The position numbers and the translations under genes are program-made. Below, in pieces: positions 1 through 7,840 of a DNA stretch of 64,000 nucleotides; position 1 is the stretch's first letter; each line of letters starts with the position of its first letter. Source of the stretch: Thioalkalicoccus limnaeus (GTDB taxonomy: Bacteria > Pseudomonadota > Gammaproteobacteria > Chromatiales > Chromatiaceae); NCBI RefSeq assembly GCF_041197575.1, contig NZ_JBDKXB010000003.1, positions 220,441 through 284,440 of the forward strand, read 5' to 3'. Under the pieces are notes generated by a model. The model was not told the origin of the DNA. It did not search any database and saw only the letters and a list, made by a program, of their open reading frames with translations.

Positions 1-1568
1 GTGTTGAAGGGTTGCCCGGTCCGGGCATCCTGGAAAACCGGCCCCTTATCGATGAAGGCGGTTCCCGGCAGGTGACCAGGCCGGCCGCCGCCCATCAGCA
101 TCTCGGTGTCACCGCTGCGAGCGCTGCTCGTGAAGCCGAAACGGACGCCGAGGTCGCGCGCGAAGTCGTCGTTCGCGATCACGACCCGGGATTCGATCAT
201 GACCTGGCGGACCGGGACATCGAGCCGCTGGATCAGGTTGCGGATCTCCTCGAGGTTGCGGGCCGTGTCGCGGACGATCAGGGTGTTCGTGCGCGCATCG
301 AACGAGACGTTGCCCCGTTCCGACAGCAGTTGGTTCTCCGCGGACTTGATCAGCCCGGCGAACTCGGGGGCCTTCGCGTAGTTGACCTGGATGAACTCCG
401 AGCGCAGTGGCGCCAGCTCCTCGATCGTTTGTTGTGATCTGAGTTCCAGTTCCTCGAGTGCGGCAACCTCCGGGGTCGGCGCGATCATGATCACATTGCC
501 GACCTCGCGTTTCGACAGACCTTTGGTCCGCAGGATGATGTCGAGCGCCTGATCCCAGGGAACGTTCTTCAGCCGCAGCGTGATGTTGCCGCTCACGGTA
601 TCGCTTGCGACCATGTTGAAGCCGGTGAAGTCGGCGAGCAACTGCAACACGGCCCGAACCTCGATGTCCTGGAAGTTCAGCGACAGCCGGTCGCCGGAAT
701 AGACGATCTGGCGGCGCTGCAGCTCTTCCTTTTCGGCCGGTGTCAGGGCTCGGAATTCGAGTGTCAGCAGATCGTCGGTCTGATAGGCCATGTAGTCGTA
801 GTCGGCGGTGGCTTCGATGTTGACCTCGACATGGCGGCCCCGCGGTCGCGACTCGACCGCGACGACCGGGGTCGCGAAATCGGTCACATCCAAGCGTCGC
901 AGCAGCCGTTGCGGCAAGGCGGTGTCGGCGATGTCGACGATCACGCGCGAGGCTTCCTCGCGCATCGCAACCCGCGTGCCGGCCGACGGTAGCCGGATCA
1001 GCACGCGGCCCTCGCCGGCCGGTCCGCGCCGAAAGTCGATCTCGCGCAGCGGTGGGGAGGCTTCGCGGGTCGTGCGCCGCGCCGCCGTCGGCGCCGGCGC
1101 ACGATCCGGTGTCGTCCGCGGCGCCGGTGGTGCTTCGAGCGTATTGAGCGCGAGCGTGACCTGGTTGCCGCGTGTCGTAACCTGATAGGGCATCGATTCG
1201 TCGAGGTTGACGACGACGCGCGTGCGCCCACTGGCCTCGACCGCCGAAAGGCTGTGCACGGCACCGAGCTGGATCGGGATCGTCCGGACAGCGAGGCCGT
1301 TGGATACGCCAGGGAAGTCGAGCGCGATGCGCGCCGGCGACTCGGTTGCGAAATGCTCGGGTGGGCTGGTCGTCGCCGACAGGGTCAGGTCGATCTGCAC
1401 TCGGTTGCCGGGCAGAGCCGAGAAGGCGACATCCTGCAACACCGGTGCGGCCTGCGCGGATCCGACCACAGCCAGCATGAGCAGGGCGACGAACCCGGGC
1501 CACGGGGCGAATTCCCGGATCCGATCCGCGAAGCGCCGGGTGGAGAGGGATAGGCGGGGATGCTTCAT
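1..1568 (-). CDS. pilQ: PilQ, type IV pilus secretin (3' end outside the window)
   Basis: PilQ forms the outer-membrane ring through which the type IV pilus leaves the cell. The frame opens at an ATG (1568-1566) and is open to the window edge, giving about 522 residues of a family usually near 700, so most of the secretin domain is missing. Residues 1-40 are a signal peptide ending around VVGSAQA. AMIN domains follow, with the sequences LDFPGVSNGL and VIVDIADTALPQ, then a secretin N0/N1 part (LNFQDIEVRAVLQLLADFTG) and a second repeat (RTNTLIVRDTARNLEEI). The truncated end reaches the start of the secretin core (VMIESRVVIAN). It is the last gene of pilMNOPQ, 18 bp after pilP. The call is firm; only the C-terminus is unseen. 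Confidence 0.95.
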   Translation of the reverse strand, partial: MKHPRLSLSTRRFADRIREFAPWPGFVALLMLAVVGSAQAAPVLQDVAFSALPGNRVQIDLTLSATTSPPEHFATESPARIALDFPGVSNGLAVRTIPIQLGAVHSLSAVEASGRTRVVVNLDESMPYQVTTRGNQVTLALNTLEAPPAPRTTPDRAPAPTAARRTTREASPPLREIDFRRGPAGEGRVLIRLPSAGTRVAMREEASRVIVDIADTALPQRLLRRLDVTDFATPVVAVESRPRGRHVEVNIEATADYDYMAYQTDDLLTLEFRALTPAEKEELQRRQIVYSGDRLSLNFQDIEVRAVLQLLADFTGFNMVASDTVSGNITLRLKNVPWDQALDIILRTKGLSKREVGNVIMIAPTPEVAALEELELRSQQTIEELAPLRSEFIQVNYAKAPEFAGLIKSAENQLLSERGNVSFDARTNTLIVRDTARNLEEIRNLIQRLDVPVRQVMIESRVVIANDDFARDLGVRFGFTSSARSGDTEMLMGGGRPGHLPGTAFIDKGPVFQDARTGQPFN

Positions 1569-1586
1569 CGGTATCGACCTCTGTTC

Positions 1587-2114
1587 CTAGCGGGCCAAGG
1601 CAATCGCGGCTTGGCGGTCACGCCAACCGCCCTGACCGTCGGGGATGATCTCGGTGAGCTGGATTTCGTCGTCCGAGATCCGGGTGATCAGGCCGTGGTT
1701 CTGGCCGAGATAGTTGCCGACCGTGACCCGATGGAGGATCCGGTCGCGGGTCATGATCAAGGCCCAACGCGCGGCATCGCGCTCCAGTGTGCCGACCATG
1801 CGCAACGAGTCGAGCGCGTAGCGCTCGAGCTCCTCTTTGGCACGGGTCGGATCCGGGGCCGGGCCGCTCGGGGGCGGGCGCTCGGCGATCTCCTCGAGCC
1901 GCTGGTCCAGCGCGAACGGGTCGCGGCGCTCGGCTGGTTCATAGGTGAAGGTCGTGATCGGGCGCACCTCGGGGAGTGCTTCGATCTGGCCGGGTGGTCG
2001 GGCTCGGACCTGATCCATGTAGGCCTCGAGCCCGCCGATGTCGCTGCTGCCGCATCCGGCGAGGGCGAGGGCCGATGCGATCGCGGCGATGTGCGCTGGT
2101 CTGGGAACGGTCAC
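1587..2114 (-). CDS. pilP: PilP, type IV pilus inner-membrane lipoprotein
   Basis: PilP links the inner-membrane PilNO dimer to the secretin PilQ. The 175-residue product matches the family length (about 174 in Pseudomonas). It begins with a lipoprotein signal whose lipobox is LALAGC, so Cys21 should be lipidated. A proline-rich linker (PPPSGPAPDP) follows, then the C-terminal beta domain (ALIMTRDRILHRVTVGNYLG). The start codon sits directly after the pilO stop codon with no spacer, so translation is probably coupled. It is transcribed from the pilM side. Confidence 0.95.
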   Translation of the reverse strand: MTVPRPAHIAAIASALALAGCGSSDIGGLEAYMDQVRARPPGQIEALPEVRPITTFTYEPAERRDPFALDQRLEEIAERPPPSGPAPDPTRAKEELERYALDSLRMVGTLERDAARWALIMTRDRILHRVTVGNYLGQNHGLITRISDDEIQLTEIIPDGQGGWRDRQAAIALAR

Positions 2115-2732
2115 CTAGGAGCCCTCGTCGAGATAGCGGTAGGTCCTGAGGGTGGCCTCGAAGGCCAGGCGTCCGCCGGTCGTGTCGGCGGGGGCCCCGC
2201 GACGTGGCGCGGTCATCGGTTTGATGTTGATGTCGTGGATCGTCACGATGCGGGGCAACGCGGCCAGTCCGCTGACGAACCGGCCGAAGTCGTGATAGTG
2301 ACCGGTGACGCGAATACGGATGGGCAGCTCGGCATAGAAGTCGCGGTTGCGTTCCGGCTCGGGCTGAAAGAGCTCGAACTCGAGTCCGGCGGCGAGACCG
2401 GTCTGCGACACGTCCACCAGGAGCGCGGCGACCTGGGTCTGATCCGGCAGTTGGCGCAGCATCGCCCCGAAGGTCTCCTCCATCTCGGCGAGCTGCCTCC
2501 GATAGGCATCGAGATTGGCTGCCCGGTGCTGGCGCTGCTCGAAGGTCGCGCGGAGATCCGTTTCGCGCTTGCGCTCCTGTTCGAGGCGCGCGATCTGGTT
2601 CTGCGTATGAAAATGGTACCAGCCGAAAGCGACCAGAGCCGCGATCAGCAGGGTCGCGATGCCTTTGATCAGGATCGGCCATTCGCCGTAGTCGTTGAGG
2701 TCGAGTTCGCTCAGATCGGCCTTCAGGTCCAT
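2115..2732 (-). CDS. pilO: PilO, type IV pilus inner-membrane alignment protein
   Basis: PilO pairs with PilN and sets the geometry of the inner-membrane pilus platform. The 205-residue protein has the expected plan: a short cytoplasmic N-terminus, one membrane segment (about residues 21-40, LIKGIATLLIAALVAFGWYH), a coiled coil rich in Glu/Arg/Gln (residues 45-90), and a C-terminal ferredoxin-like domain (IRVTGHYHDFGRFVSGLA). Length and order fit the family. The upstream gap to pilN is 164 bp, which is unusual for this operon (see pilN). Confidence 0.94.
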   Translation of the reverse strand: MDLKADLSELDLNDYGEWPILIKGIATLLIAALVAFGWYHFHTQNQIARLEQERKRETDLRATFEQRQHRAANLDAYRRQLAEMEETFGAMLRQLPDQTQVAALLVDVSQTGLAAGLEFELFQPEPERNRDFYAELPIRIRVTGHYHDFGRFVSGLAALPRIVTIHDINIKPMTAPRRGAPADTTGGRLAFEATLRTYRYLDEGS

Positions 2733-2896
2733 CGTCGATCCCTTTCGCTGTCAGACGAAGAAAGGAGTGCGGATCCGTTGCCGCTGGCGCGCATCCGCTC
2801 CGGCCGTCGCGGCCACGGGTCGCTGGTGAACGGCCAGGTCGCGATCGCGCGCTTCCCGTTCGTGGGCCGTCGTGATTCGACGTCGGTCGTCATCGG

Positions 2897-3454
2897 TCAG
2901 ACGGCGTCGTCTTTCTGCTGTTTCTGCTCGAAGCGCAGCCGAAATCGGCTGAGTCCATCCCCGGTTTGCTCCTTGTTCTCGATCAGCAGCAAGATCGGGT
3001 TGCCGACCCAGGTGGCGTCCTCGATCTGGCGCATGAAGGCGGAGACGCGCGCATTCGACTGCGCCCGGCCCTCGACGATCACGCCGCGTCCCGATTGTTC
3101 GACGGTCGTCAATTGGACCCCGTCCGGGATCGTGTTGACCAATTCGTCGAACAGATGGACGACCTCCGGGCGACTCCGTTGCAGTTGCTGAATGATCTCC
3201 ATCCTCGCCAACAGCCGCGTCTTGGTATCCTCGAGCTCCTCGATCTCGCGGATCTGCCGATTCAGGCGCGCGATCTCCTGATCGAGTAGGCTGTTGCGGC
3301 TGGCCTGATTGCCGATCATGTGATCGATCTGTAGATGGCTCAGCACGCCGAGCAACAAGACCGTGGCAACCGCCGCACCAATGCCCGTCAAGAACTCGCG
3401 CTGGTGTCGCTTCCGGCGTTCCTCGCGCCATGGGAGGAGATTGATCCGTGGCAT
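2897..3454 (-). CDS. pilN: PilN, type IV pilus inner-membrane protein
   Basis: PilN carries the N-terminal peptide bound by the actin-like PilM. The hallmark is visible at the start (MPRINLLPWREERRKRHQRE, compared with the family motif INLLPWRE). One membrane segment (about residues 24-44) and a coiled coil (residues 50-90) follow, then the C-terminal domain (VIVEGRAQSNARVSAFMRQI). At 185 residues it is of normal size. It begins 1 bp after the pilM stop. The odd point is the 164 bp between its stop codon and pilO. The -1 frame there stays open for about 50 more codons to 2751, leaving a normal 18 bp spacer to pilO, so a longer frameshifted C-terminus cannot be excluded. Confidence 0.93.
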   Translation of the reverse strand: MPRINLLPWREERRKRHQREFLTGIGAAVATVLLLGVLSHLQIDHMIGNQASRNSLLDQEIARLNRQIREIEELEDTKTRLLARMEIIQQLQRSRPEVVHLFDELVNTIPDGVQLTTVEQSGRGVIVEGRAQSNARVSAFMRQIEDATWVGNPILLLIENKEQTGDGLSRFRLRFEQKQQKDDAV

Positions 3455-3455
3455 G

Positions 3456-4535
3456 TCAGAGGCACCCGCGCAGGGCGAGCCCGGCGGCGATCATCAGCGC
3501 CGGCGCGTCGCGGTTCAGGGCCGTCGACGAGAGGTCCTTCGAGATCGTCATGTGCGCGAATGGGTTGCCGACGGATGTCGTGATCTCGAGGCGTTCCGCG
3601 ATGAGCCGGTCGAGCTTCGGCAAGCTCGCCGCCGCGCCGGCCAGCAGGATACGGTCAACCCGATTGATGGTCGTTGCCGAGTAGAAGAACTGCAGGGCGC
3701 GGCCGATCTGCTGGACCATGGCTTCGCGGAATGGCGTCAGGATCTCGGTCTCGAAGCCAGCCGGCCAGTCGCCATTGACCACCTTCGTCGTCGCTTCGTC
3801 GCGCGAGATCCCGTGGCGCTGCTGCACCTCGTTGATCAGTTGCAGTCCGCCGAACTTCTGTTCGCGGGTGTACGCGACCTGGCCATTGCGCATCACATGC
3901 AGGGTCGTCGTCGTGGCACCGATATCGGCAACGGCCAGGGTTTGTACCGATGGTTCGGCGAATGGCCCGCCGCCGAGGATCTGGTTGCAGGCCAGTTCCA
4001 TCGCGTAGGCCTCGACATCGACGATCTCGGCCTTCAGGCCGGCGGCCTCGAGGGCCGCGATCCGGTCTTCGACGTTCTCGCGGCGCGTCGCGGCCAACAG
4101 GACATCGACCATTCCCGGATTCGCCGGCGAGGGGCCGATGATGTCGAAGTCGATGTTGACCTCCTCCAACGGGAAGGGGATGTATTGATCGGCTTCCAAC
4201 TGGATCTGCGCCTCGATGTCGGCCTCGCTCAAGCCGCCCGCCAACGTGATGGTCTTGGTGATGACGGCAGAACCCGAAATCGCGACCGCCGCGCGCTTCG
4301 TCTTGCTGCCGGCACGGCGCAGCGCCCGCGCAATCCCCTGGCCGACCGCTTCGATGTCGGCGATCTTCTTCTCGGCCATCGCACTGGGGACGAGCGGTTC
4401 GATCGCATAGCGCGTGACTTGATGACCGGCGCCGGAAGCGCGGTCTGCGCGGGACAGTTCGACCAACTTGATCGCTGTCGAGCCGATATCGATCCCGAGC
4501 GGCGGCGGTTGTTTGCGACCCAAACCGAAGATCAT
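3456..4535 (-). CDS. pilM: PilM, actin-like ATPase of type IV pilus assembly
   Basis: PilM is the cytoplasmic actin/FtsA-like protein that binds ATP and the N-terminal peptide of PilN. The 359-residue product is close to the family's usual 354. The first phosphate loop is at residues 15-25 (GIDIGSTAIKL), the second is VADIGATTTTLHV, and the adenosine motif is ILLAGAAASLPKL. It is the first gene of the minus-strand pilMNOPQ operon. The ATG at 4535 was chosen because it gives the conserved MIFG-type N-terminus. In many relatives a divergent mrcA lies upstream; here a hypothetical gene takes that position. Confidence 0.95.
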   Translation of the reverse strand: MIFGLGRKQPPPLGIDIGSTAIKLVELSRADRASGAGHQVTRYAIEPLVPSAMAEKKIADIEAVGQGIARALRRAGSKTKRAAVAISGSAVITKTITLAGGLSEADIEAQIQLEADQYIPFPLEEVNIDFDIIGPSPANPGMVDVLLAATRRENVEDRIAALEAAGLKAEIVDVEAYAMELACNQILGGGPFAEPSVQTLAVADIGATTTTLHVMRNGQVAYTREQKFGGLQLINEVQQRHGISRDEATTKVVNGDWPAGFETEILTPFREAMVQQIGRALQFFYSATTINRVDRILLAGAAASLPKLDRLIAERLEITTSVGNPFAHMTISKDLSSTALNRDAPALMIAAGLALRGCL

Positions 4536-4851
4536 TGAATCCGGTATCCGTTGCGCGTTTGATGAGATGGGGAGCGGCGAGACGGCTGTCCGAATATATC
4601 AGATTTCGTCGTCGCCGCCGAAATGTCTCGTGCGCTGTGATCGGGTTCACGCTTTTTGTCGCGATCACTTATCGTGTTCAATCGGGTCGGCTCGGTCGAC
4701 GCAAGTGGCGGCCGTATCGGACGCGCTTCGGACGTGAACGACGGACCTCCTGGCTCGCCGCTTTCGCTCGATACTTGAAATCCAAGGCCGTATGCTTTAG
4801 TGAAGCGGCGACAGACCCGGCGGGTCTCGACGCGAAAACGAGGTGATGAGC
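4536..4851. other. Divergent intergenic region between pilM and a hypothetical gene
   Basis: These 316 bp separate pilM (leftward) from the hypothetical gene at 4852 (rightward), so promoters for both should lie here. The part next to pilM is locally AT-rich. On the minus strand it contains a TATATT hexamer about 60 bp upstream of the pilM start, but no convincing -35 hexamer is paired with it. I see no RNA gene or repeat. Confidence 0.4.
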
Positions 4852-5481
4852 ATGCGCGCGGCAAACCGCCGAGGCGATCTGCAGCGGCAGCGCCTGGCCT
4901 ATGAGGCGGCACGGATCATGGCTGAGCAGGGTGTGCACGATTTCGAGCGGGCGAGGCGCAAGGCGGCGGCACGTGCCGGCGTTGCCGATCGTCGCGCTTG
5001 GCCCAGGAACGACGAGATCCAGGAGGCCCTCCGGCAACACCAGCGACTATTCGATCAGGATGGAACCAGGCAGGCCGAGCTCGGTCAGCTCTACCGGCAG
5101 GCATCGCAAGCGATGCGGCTCTTCGCGGATCTGGAGCCGCGCCTGGTCGGCCCGCTGCTTCGCGGCACCGCGGACCTCGGGACCGGGATCCGGCTTCACC
5201 TCTTCGCCGATGGTCCGGAAGAGGTGATCTTCATCTTGATCGACCGAGGGATTCCATGGCAGGAATGCGAGCGAATCCTCGGGCATTCAGGGGGGCGACG
5301 CCAGGCGTATCCCGCGTTCCGATTCGTCGCCGGCGACATCCCGGTCGAACTCGTCGTACTCCCGGTCCGCGCCTTGCGTCACCCGCCGCTCGACTCGGTC
5401 TCCGAGCGTCCGGAGCCGGGCGCCGACCTGGCCGAGGTCGAGCGGCTCGCATCGGGTGAGGCTCGCCGCCCCGCCGAGTGA
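4852..5481 (+). CDS. Conserved hypothetical protein (nucleotidyltransferase-like)
   Basis: The 209-residue protein starts with a basic helical region (RLAYEAARIMAEQGVHDF, then ARRKAAARAG). That is the N-terminus of a proteobacterial family of unknown function sometimes annotated as nucleotidyltransferase-like. The C-terminal half has alternating strands: IRLHLFADGPEEVIFILIDR, then PVELVVLPVRAL. No classical catalytic motif is certain. Of three in-frame starts (GTG 4843, ATG 4846, ATG 4852) the last is preferred because a GAGG lies 8 bp upstream of it. It is monocistronic, divergent from pilM and convergent with gltA. No function is assigned. Confidence 0.7.
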   Translation: MRAANRRGDLQRQRLAYEAARIMAEQGVHDFERARRKAAARAGVADRRAWPRNDEIQEALRQHQRLFDQDGTRQAELGQLYRQASQAMRLFADLEPRLVGPLLRGTADLGTGIRLHLFADGPEEVIFILIDRGIPWQECERILGHSGGRRQAYPAFRFVAGDIPVELVVLPVRALRHPPLDSVSERPEPGADLAEVERLASGEARRPAE

Positions 5482-5491
5482 CGGAACCGCG

Positions 5492-5509
5492 GGGCGCGAG
5501 GGTGCGCCC
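5492..5509. terminator. Possible bidirectional hairpin between convergent genes
   Basis: A perfect GGGCGC / GCGCCC stem with a 6-nt loop lies between the stop codons of the hypothetical gene and gltA, which converge here. There is no T-tract on either side, so it is at best a weak or factor-assisted terminator. Confidence 0.3.
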
Positions 5510-5541
5510 TGCGATCCCGTAACGGATCCGATGCGGGTGAC

Positions 5542-6837
5542 TCAGCGGCGCGAGATCGGGACGTAATCCCGCTGTGTCGGTCCGTGATAGATCTGACGTG
5601 GGCGCCCGAGGCGGTTGTTCGGGTCGGCCATCATCTCCATCCAGTGCGATACCCAGCCTACGGTGCGGGCTACCGCGAACATCACGGTGAACATGTTGCG
5701 TGGAATCCCGAGCGCCCGATAGATGATGCCGGAGTAGAAGTCGACATTCGGATACAGCTTGCGCTCGACGAAGTATTCATCGCTCAACGCGATCTCTTCG
5801 AGCTTCGAGGCGAGCTCGAACAGTGGGTTGTTGAGGTCGGCCAGCTCATCGAGGACCTGGTGGCACACCTCGCGAATGATCTTCGCGCGCGGATCATAGT
5901 TCTTGTAAACGCGATGACCGAAGCCCATCAGCCGGAAGGGGTCGTCCTTGTCCTTGGCCTTGTCGAGAAACTTCTGCACATTCGCGACGTCGCCGATCTC
6001 CTCGAGCATATCGAGTACGGCTTCGTTGGCCCCGCCATGCGCCGGTCCCCACAGGGAGGCGATGCCGGCCGCGATGCAGGCGAACGGGTTGGCGCCGGAG
6101 CTGCCGGCCAGCCGGACCGTCGAGGTGCTGGCGTTCTGTTCGTGGTCGGCGTGGAGGATGAACAGGAGATTCAGCGCCTTTTCGGCGATCAAGCCGGGCT
6201 CGTAATCGGCGCACGGCGTTGCGAACATCATGTGCAGGAAGTTTGCGCAGTAGCGCAACCCATGGCGCGGATAGACGATGGGCTCGCCGACGCTGTGCTT
6301 GTAGGCCGCCGCGGCGATCGTCGGGACCTTCGCGATCAGGCGCAGCGCGGACAGTTCGCGGTGGGCCTGATCCTGGATGTCGAGCGAATCGTGATAGAAG
6401 GCCGACAGGGAGCCGACGACGCCGCACAGGATGGCCATCGGGTGGGCGTCATAGTGAAAACCATCGAGGAACCCCTTGAGGTTCTCGTTGATCATACTGT
6501 TATGTGCCATGGCCTCCTCGAAACCGAGGAGTTCGCGCTCGTTCGGGAGTTCGCCGTACAGCAGCAGGTAGGCGACCTCGAGGAAGCTGGCCTTGGTCGC
6601 GAGTTGCTCGATCGGGTAGCCGCGGTACAGCAGGATGCCCGCCTCGCCATCGATGTAAGTGATGGCGCTGTGGCAACTGGCCGTGGCCATGAAGCCGGGG
6701 TCGTAGGTAAAGATCTCGGCTTCTTTGTACAGGGTCGAAATGTCGACGGCGGGGGGACCGAGGGTGCCCTTGCGCAGCGGAAACTCGAATCGTTTGCCGG
6801 TTTCGTCGTTCGTGATCGTGACAGTCTCACTCGCCAT
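5542..6837 (-). CDS. gltA: Citrate synthase, type II
   Basis: Citrate synthase condenses acetyl-CoA with oxaloacetate at the entry of the TCA cycle. The 431-residue product matches the hexameric Gram-negative type (about 427), including the N-terminal beta domain (residues 1-50). Catalytic residues are seen at His267 (WGPAHGGANEAVL), His308 (MGFGHRVYKNYDPRAK) and Asp366 (PNVDFYSGI). The oxaloacetate-binding segment HADHEQNASTSTVR is at 229-242. An AGGAG lies 7 bp before the ATG. It is transcribed leftward from the rpmE side. Relatives with the NADH-regulated hexamer have this same length. Confidence 0.97.
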   Translation of the reverse strand: MASETVTITNDETGKRFEFPLRKGTLGPPAVDISTLYKEAEIFTYDPGFMATASCHSAITYIDGEAGILLYRGYPIEQLATKASFLEVAYLLLYGELPNERELLGFEEAMAHNSMINENLKGFLDGFHYDAHPMAILCGVVGSLSAFYHDSLDIQDQAHRELSALRLIAKVPTIAAAAYKHSVGEPIVYPRHGLRYCANFLHMMFATPCADYEPGLIAEKALNLLFILHADHEQNASTSTVRLAGSSGANPFACIAAGIASLWGPAHGGANEAVLDMLEEIGDVANVQKFLDKAKDKDDPFRLMGFGHRVYKNYDPRAKIIREVCHQVLDELADLNNPLFELASKLEEIALSDEYFVERKLYPNVDFYSGIIYRALGIPRNMFTVMFAVARTVGWVSHWMEMMADPNNRLGRPRQIYHGPTQRDYVPISRR

Positions 6838-7177
6838 ACGCTAACTCCTGGCCATGCCTGTCGTCCTCGCGAGCCGGTCGGCGCGGACTCGAACCTGCGT
6901 GAGGATCGGGATCCGGCGATTCGGTGTCGAGAGGTCCTGTCGTGGGGCGCGCAGAGGATCGGGTACCGCTCCAGCGGGTCCGCCCGGTGATCGCTGCGAT
7001 CCGTTCCGCGGGGAGGAAACGACCGATCGGAATGCCGCAGAGGGTACACAACATCGAAATAGGGGCCGTCGTGGCGTCATGCCCCCCGAGGTCCAGATTC
7101 GTGATGTCGCGACGCGAGTGACCGGTCTCCTCGGTGATGACGCCGGCCATGCGGGTCGGCGTCGGGTCGGCACGCAC
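6827..7177 (-). CDS. Possible small ORF between rpmE and gltA
   Basis: On the minus strand an open frame continues in the same phase directly after the rpmE stop codon. It has possible starts at GTG 7177 or ATG 7150 and ends at 6827, so its stop overlaps the first codons of gltA (ATGGCGAGTGA). The first 40 codons have the C/G-ending usage typical of this genome. The later part contains MLCTLCGIPIGRFLPAERI, with a CxxC pair. I recognise no family. Good codon use and the stop/start overlap with gltA argue for a real gene; lack of recognisable homology and the low-complexity Arg/Pro-rich tail argue against. Confidence 0.25.
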   Translation of the reverse strand: MRADPTPTRMAGVITEETGHSRRDITNLDLGGHDATTAPISMLCTLCGIPIGRFLPAERIAAITGRTRWSGTRSSARPTTGPLDTESPDPDPHAGSSPRRPAREDDRHGQELAYGE

Positions 7178-7219
7178 CGCTTCGAGCTGCCGCCGACCAC
7201 CCGTCGTTTCCGCTGGCGA

Positions 7220-7420
7220 TTACCGCCCGTACCGGCGCCGGAACTTGTCGACACGCCCGCCGGTGTCGACGATCTTCTGCTTGCCTGTGTAGAAGGGGTG
7301 GCAGGCCGAGCAGACCTCGATGTGGAGGTCCTTGCCTAGGGTCGAGCGCGTCGCGAACTCGTTGCCGCAACTGCACTGGACCTTGATCTCCGAGTAGGTG
7401 GGGTGAATGCCTTCTTTCAT
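7220..7420 (-). CDS. rpmE: 50S ribosomal protein L31, zinc-binding type
   Basis: L31 bridges the ribosomal subunits at the central protuberance. The 66-residue protein begins MKEGIHPTYSEIKVQCSCG and carries four cysteines in the CxC...CxxC pattern (CSCG near residue 16 and CSACH near 37), so it is the zinc-containing C+ form. The start at 7420 was chosen over an upstream in-frame start at 7483 because it gives the canonical N-terminus. No zinc-free paralogue (ykgM type) is in the window. A plausible promoter lies at 7487-7515. Confidence 0.96.
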   Translation of the reverse strand: MKEGIHPTYSEIKVQCSCGNEFATRSTLGKDLHIEVCSACHPFYTGKQKIVDTGGRVDKFRRRYGR

Positions 7421-7486
7421 GATGACCTTGATCGATGTCAACCCAGAATTGGGGTGTTTTGGAAACGGACCGGCACTAAACAAATC

Positions 7487-7515
7487 AGTCTAGCCAGAGG
7501 GTTGAGGCAATGCAA
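7487..7515 (-). promoter_or_regulatory. Candidate sigma-70 promoter for rpmE
   Basis: On the minus strand TTGCAT (-35) is followed by a 17 bp spacer and TAGACT (-10). Transcription would start near 7480, giving a leader of about 60 nt before rpmE. Each hexamer matches the consensus at four of six positions. Confidence 0.4.
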
Positions 7516-7573
7516 GGTGCAAGTCTCAGGCGCGCGGTGCGAACGGCGGTGGCCGAGGCATCGAAAATGCGGT

Positions 7574-7601
7574 TTGACTCGGCTCGCAAGCTGGGTACAA
7601 T
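7574..7601 (+). promoter_or_regulatory. Sigma-70 promoter of tRNA-Val
   Basis: TTGACT, a 16 bp spacer and TACAAT lie 21 bp upstream of the tRNA-Val 5' end. The predicted start is about 15 bp before the mature tRNA, leaving a short 5' leader for RNase P. The same transcript could run on into thrS. Confidence 0.65.
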
Positions 7602-7622
7602 AAGCGGCTTGAACGACGCGAC

Positions 7623-7699
7623 AGGCGCGTAGCTCAGTTGGTTAGAGCACCACCTTGACATGGTGGGGGTCGTTGGTTCGAGTCCAATCGCGCCTACCA
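7623..7699 (+). tRNA. tRNA-Val (GAC)
   Basis: A complete 77-nt cloverleaf is visible. The acceptor stem is AGGCGCG/CGCGCCT, followed by discriminator A and an encoded CCA. The anticodon stem is CCACC/GGTGG with loop TTGACAT, so the anticodon is GAC. The T arm is GTTGG-TTCGAGT-CCAAT. It sits directly upstream of thrS. Confidence 0.97.
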
Positions 7700-7840
7700 A
7701 TGATCGGGGCTTTCGGCCCTCGGCGATCGGTCCGGAGTCAGGACATCCCTGCCCGTTCCCTTTGTGCGAGGCTGGCAGCCCCTTTTCATTTTCAAGTGAT
7801 CCCTCGTATCGATCACCACTGAACCTCGATAGGTCCTTCC

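Noticed and set aside
5584..6990. 468-codon open frame on the plus strand opposite gltA
   Set aside because: The minus-strand frame is unmistakably citrate synthase with all catalytic residues, so this is its shadow.
7701..7840. Riboswitch or T-box before thrS
   Set aside because: There are short GC hairpins but no T-box sequence or specifier arrangement, and gammaproteobacteria control thrS differently.
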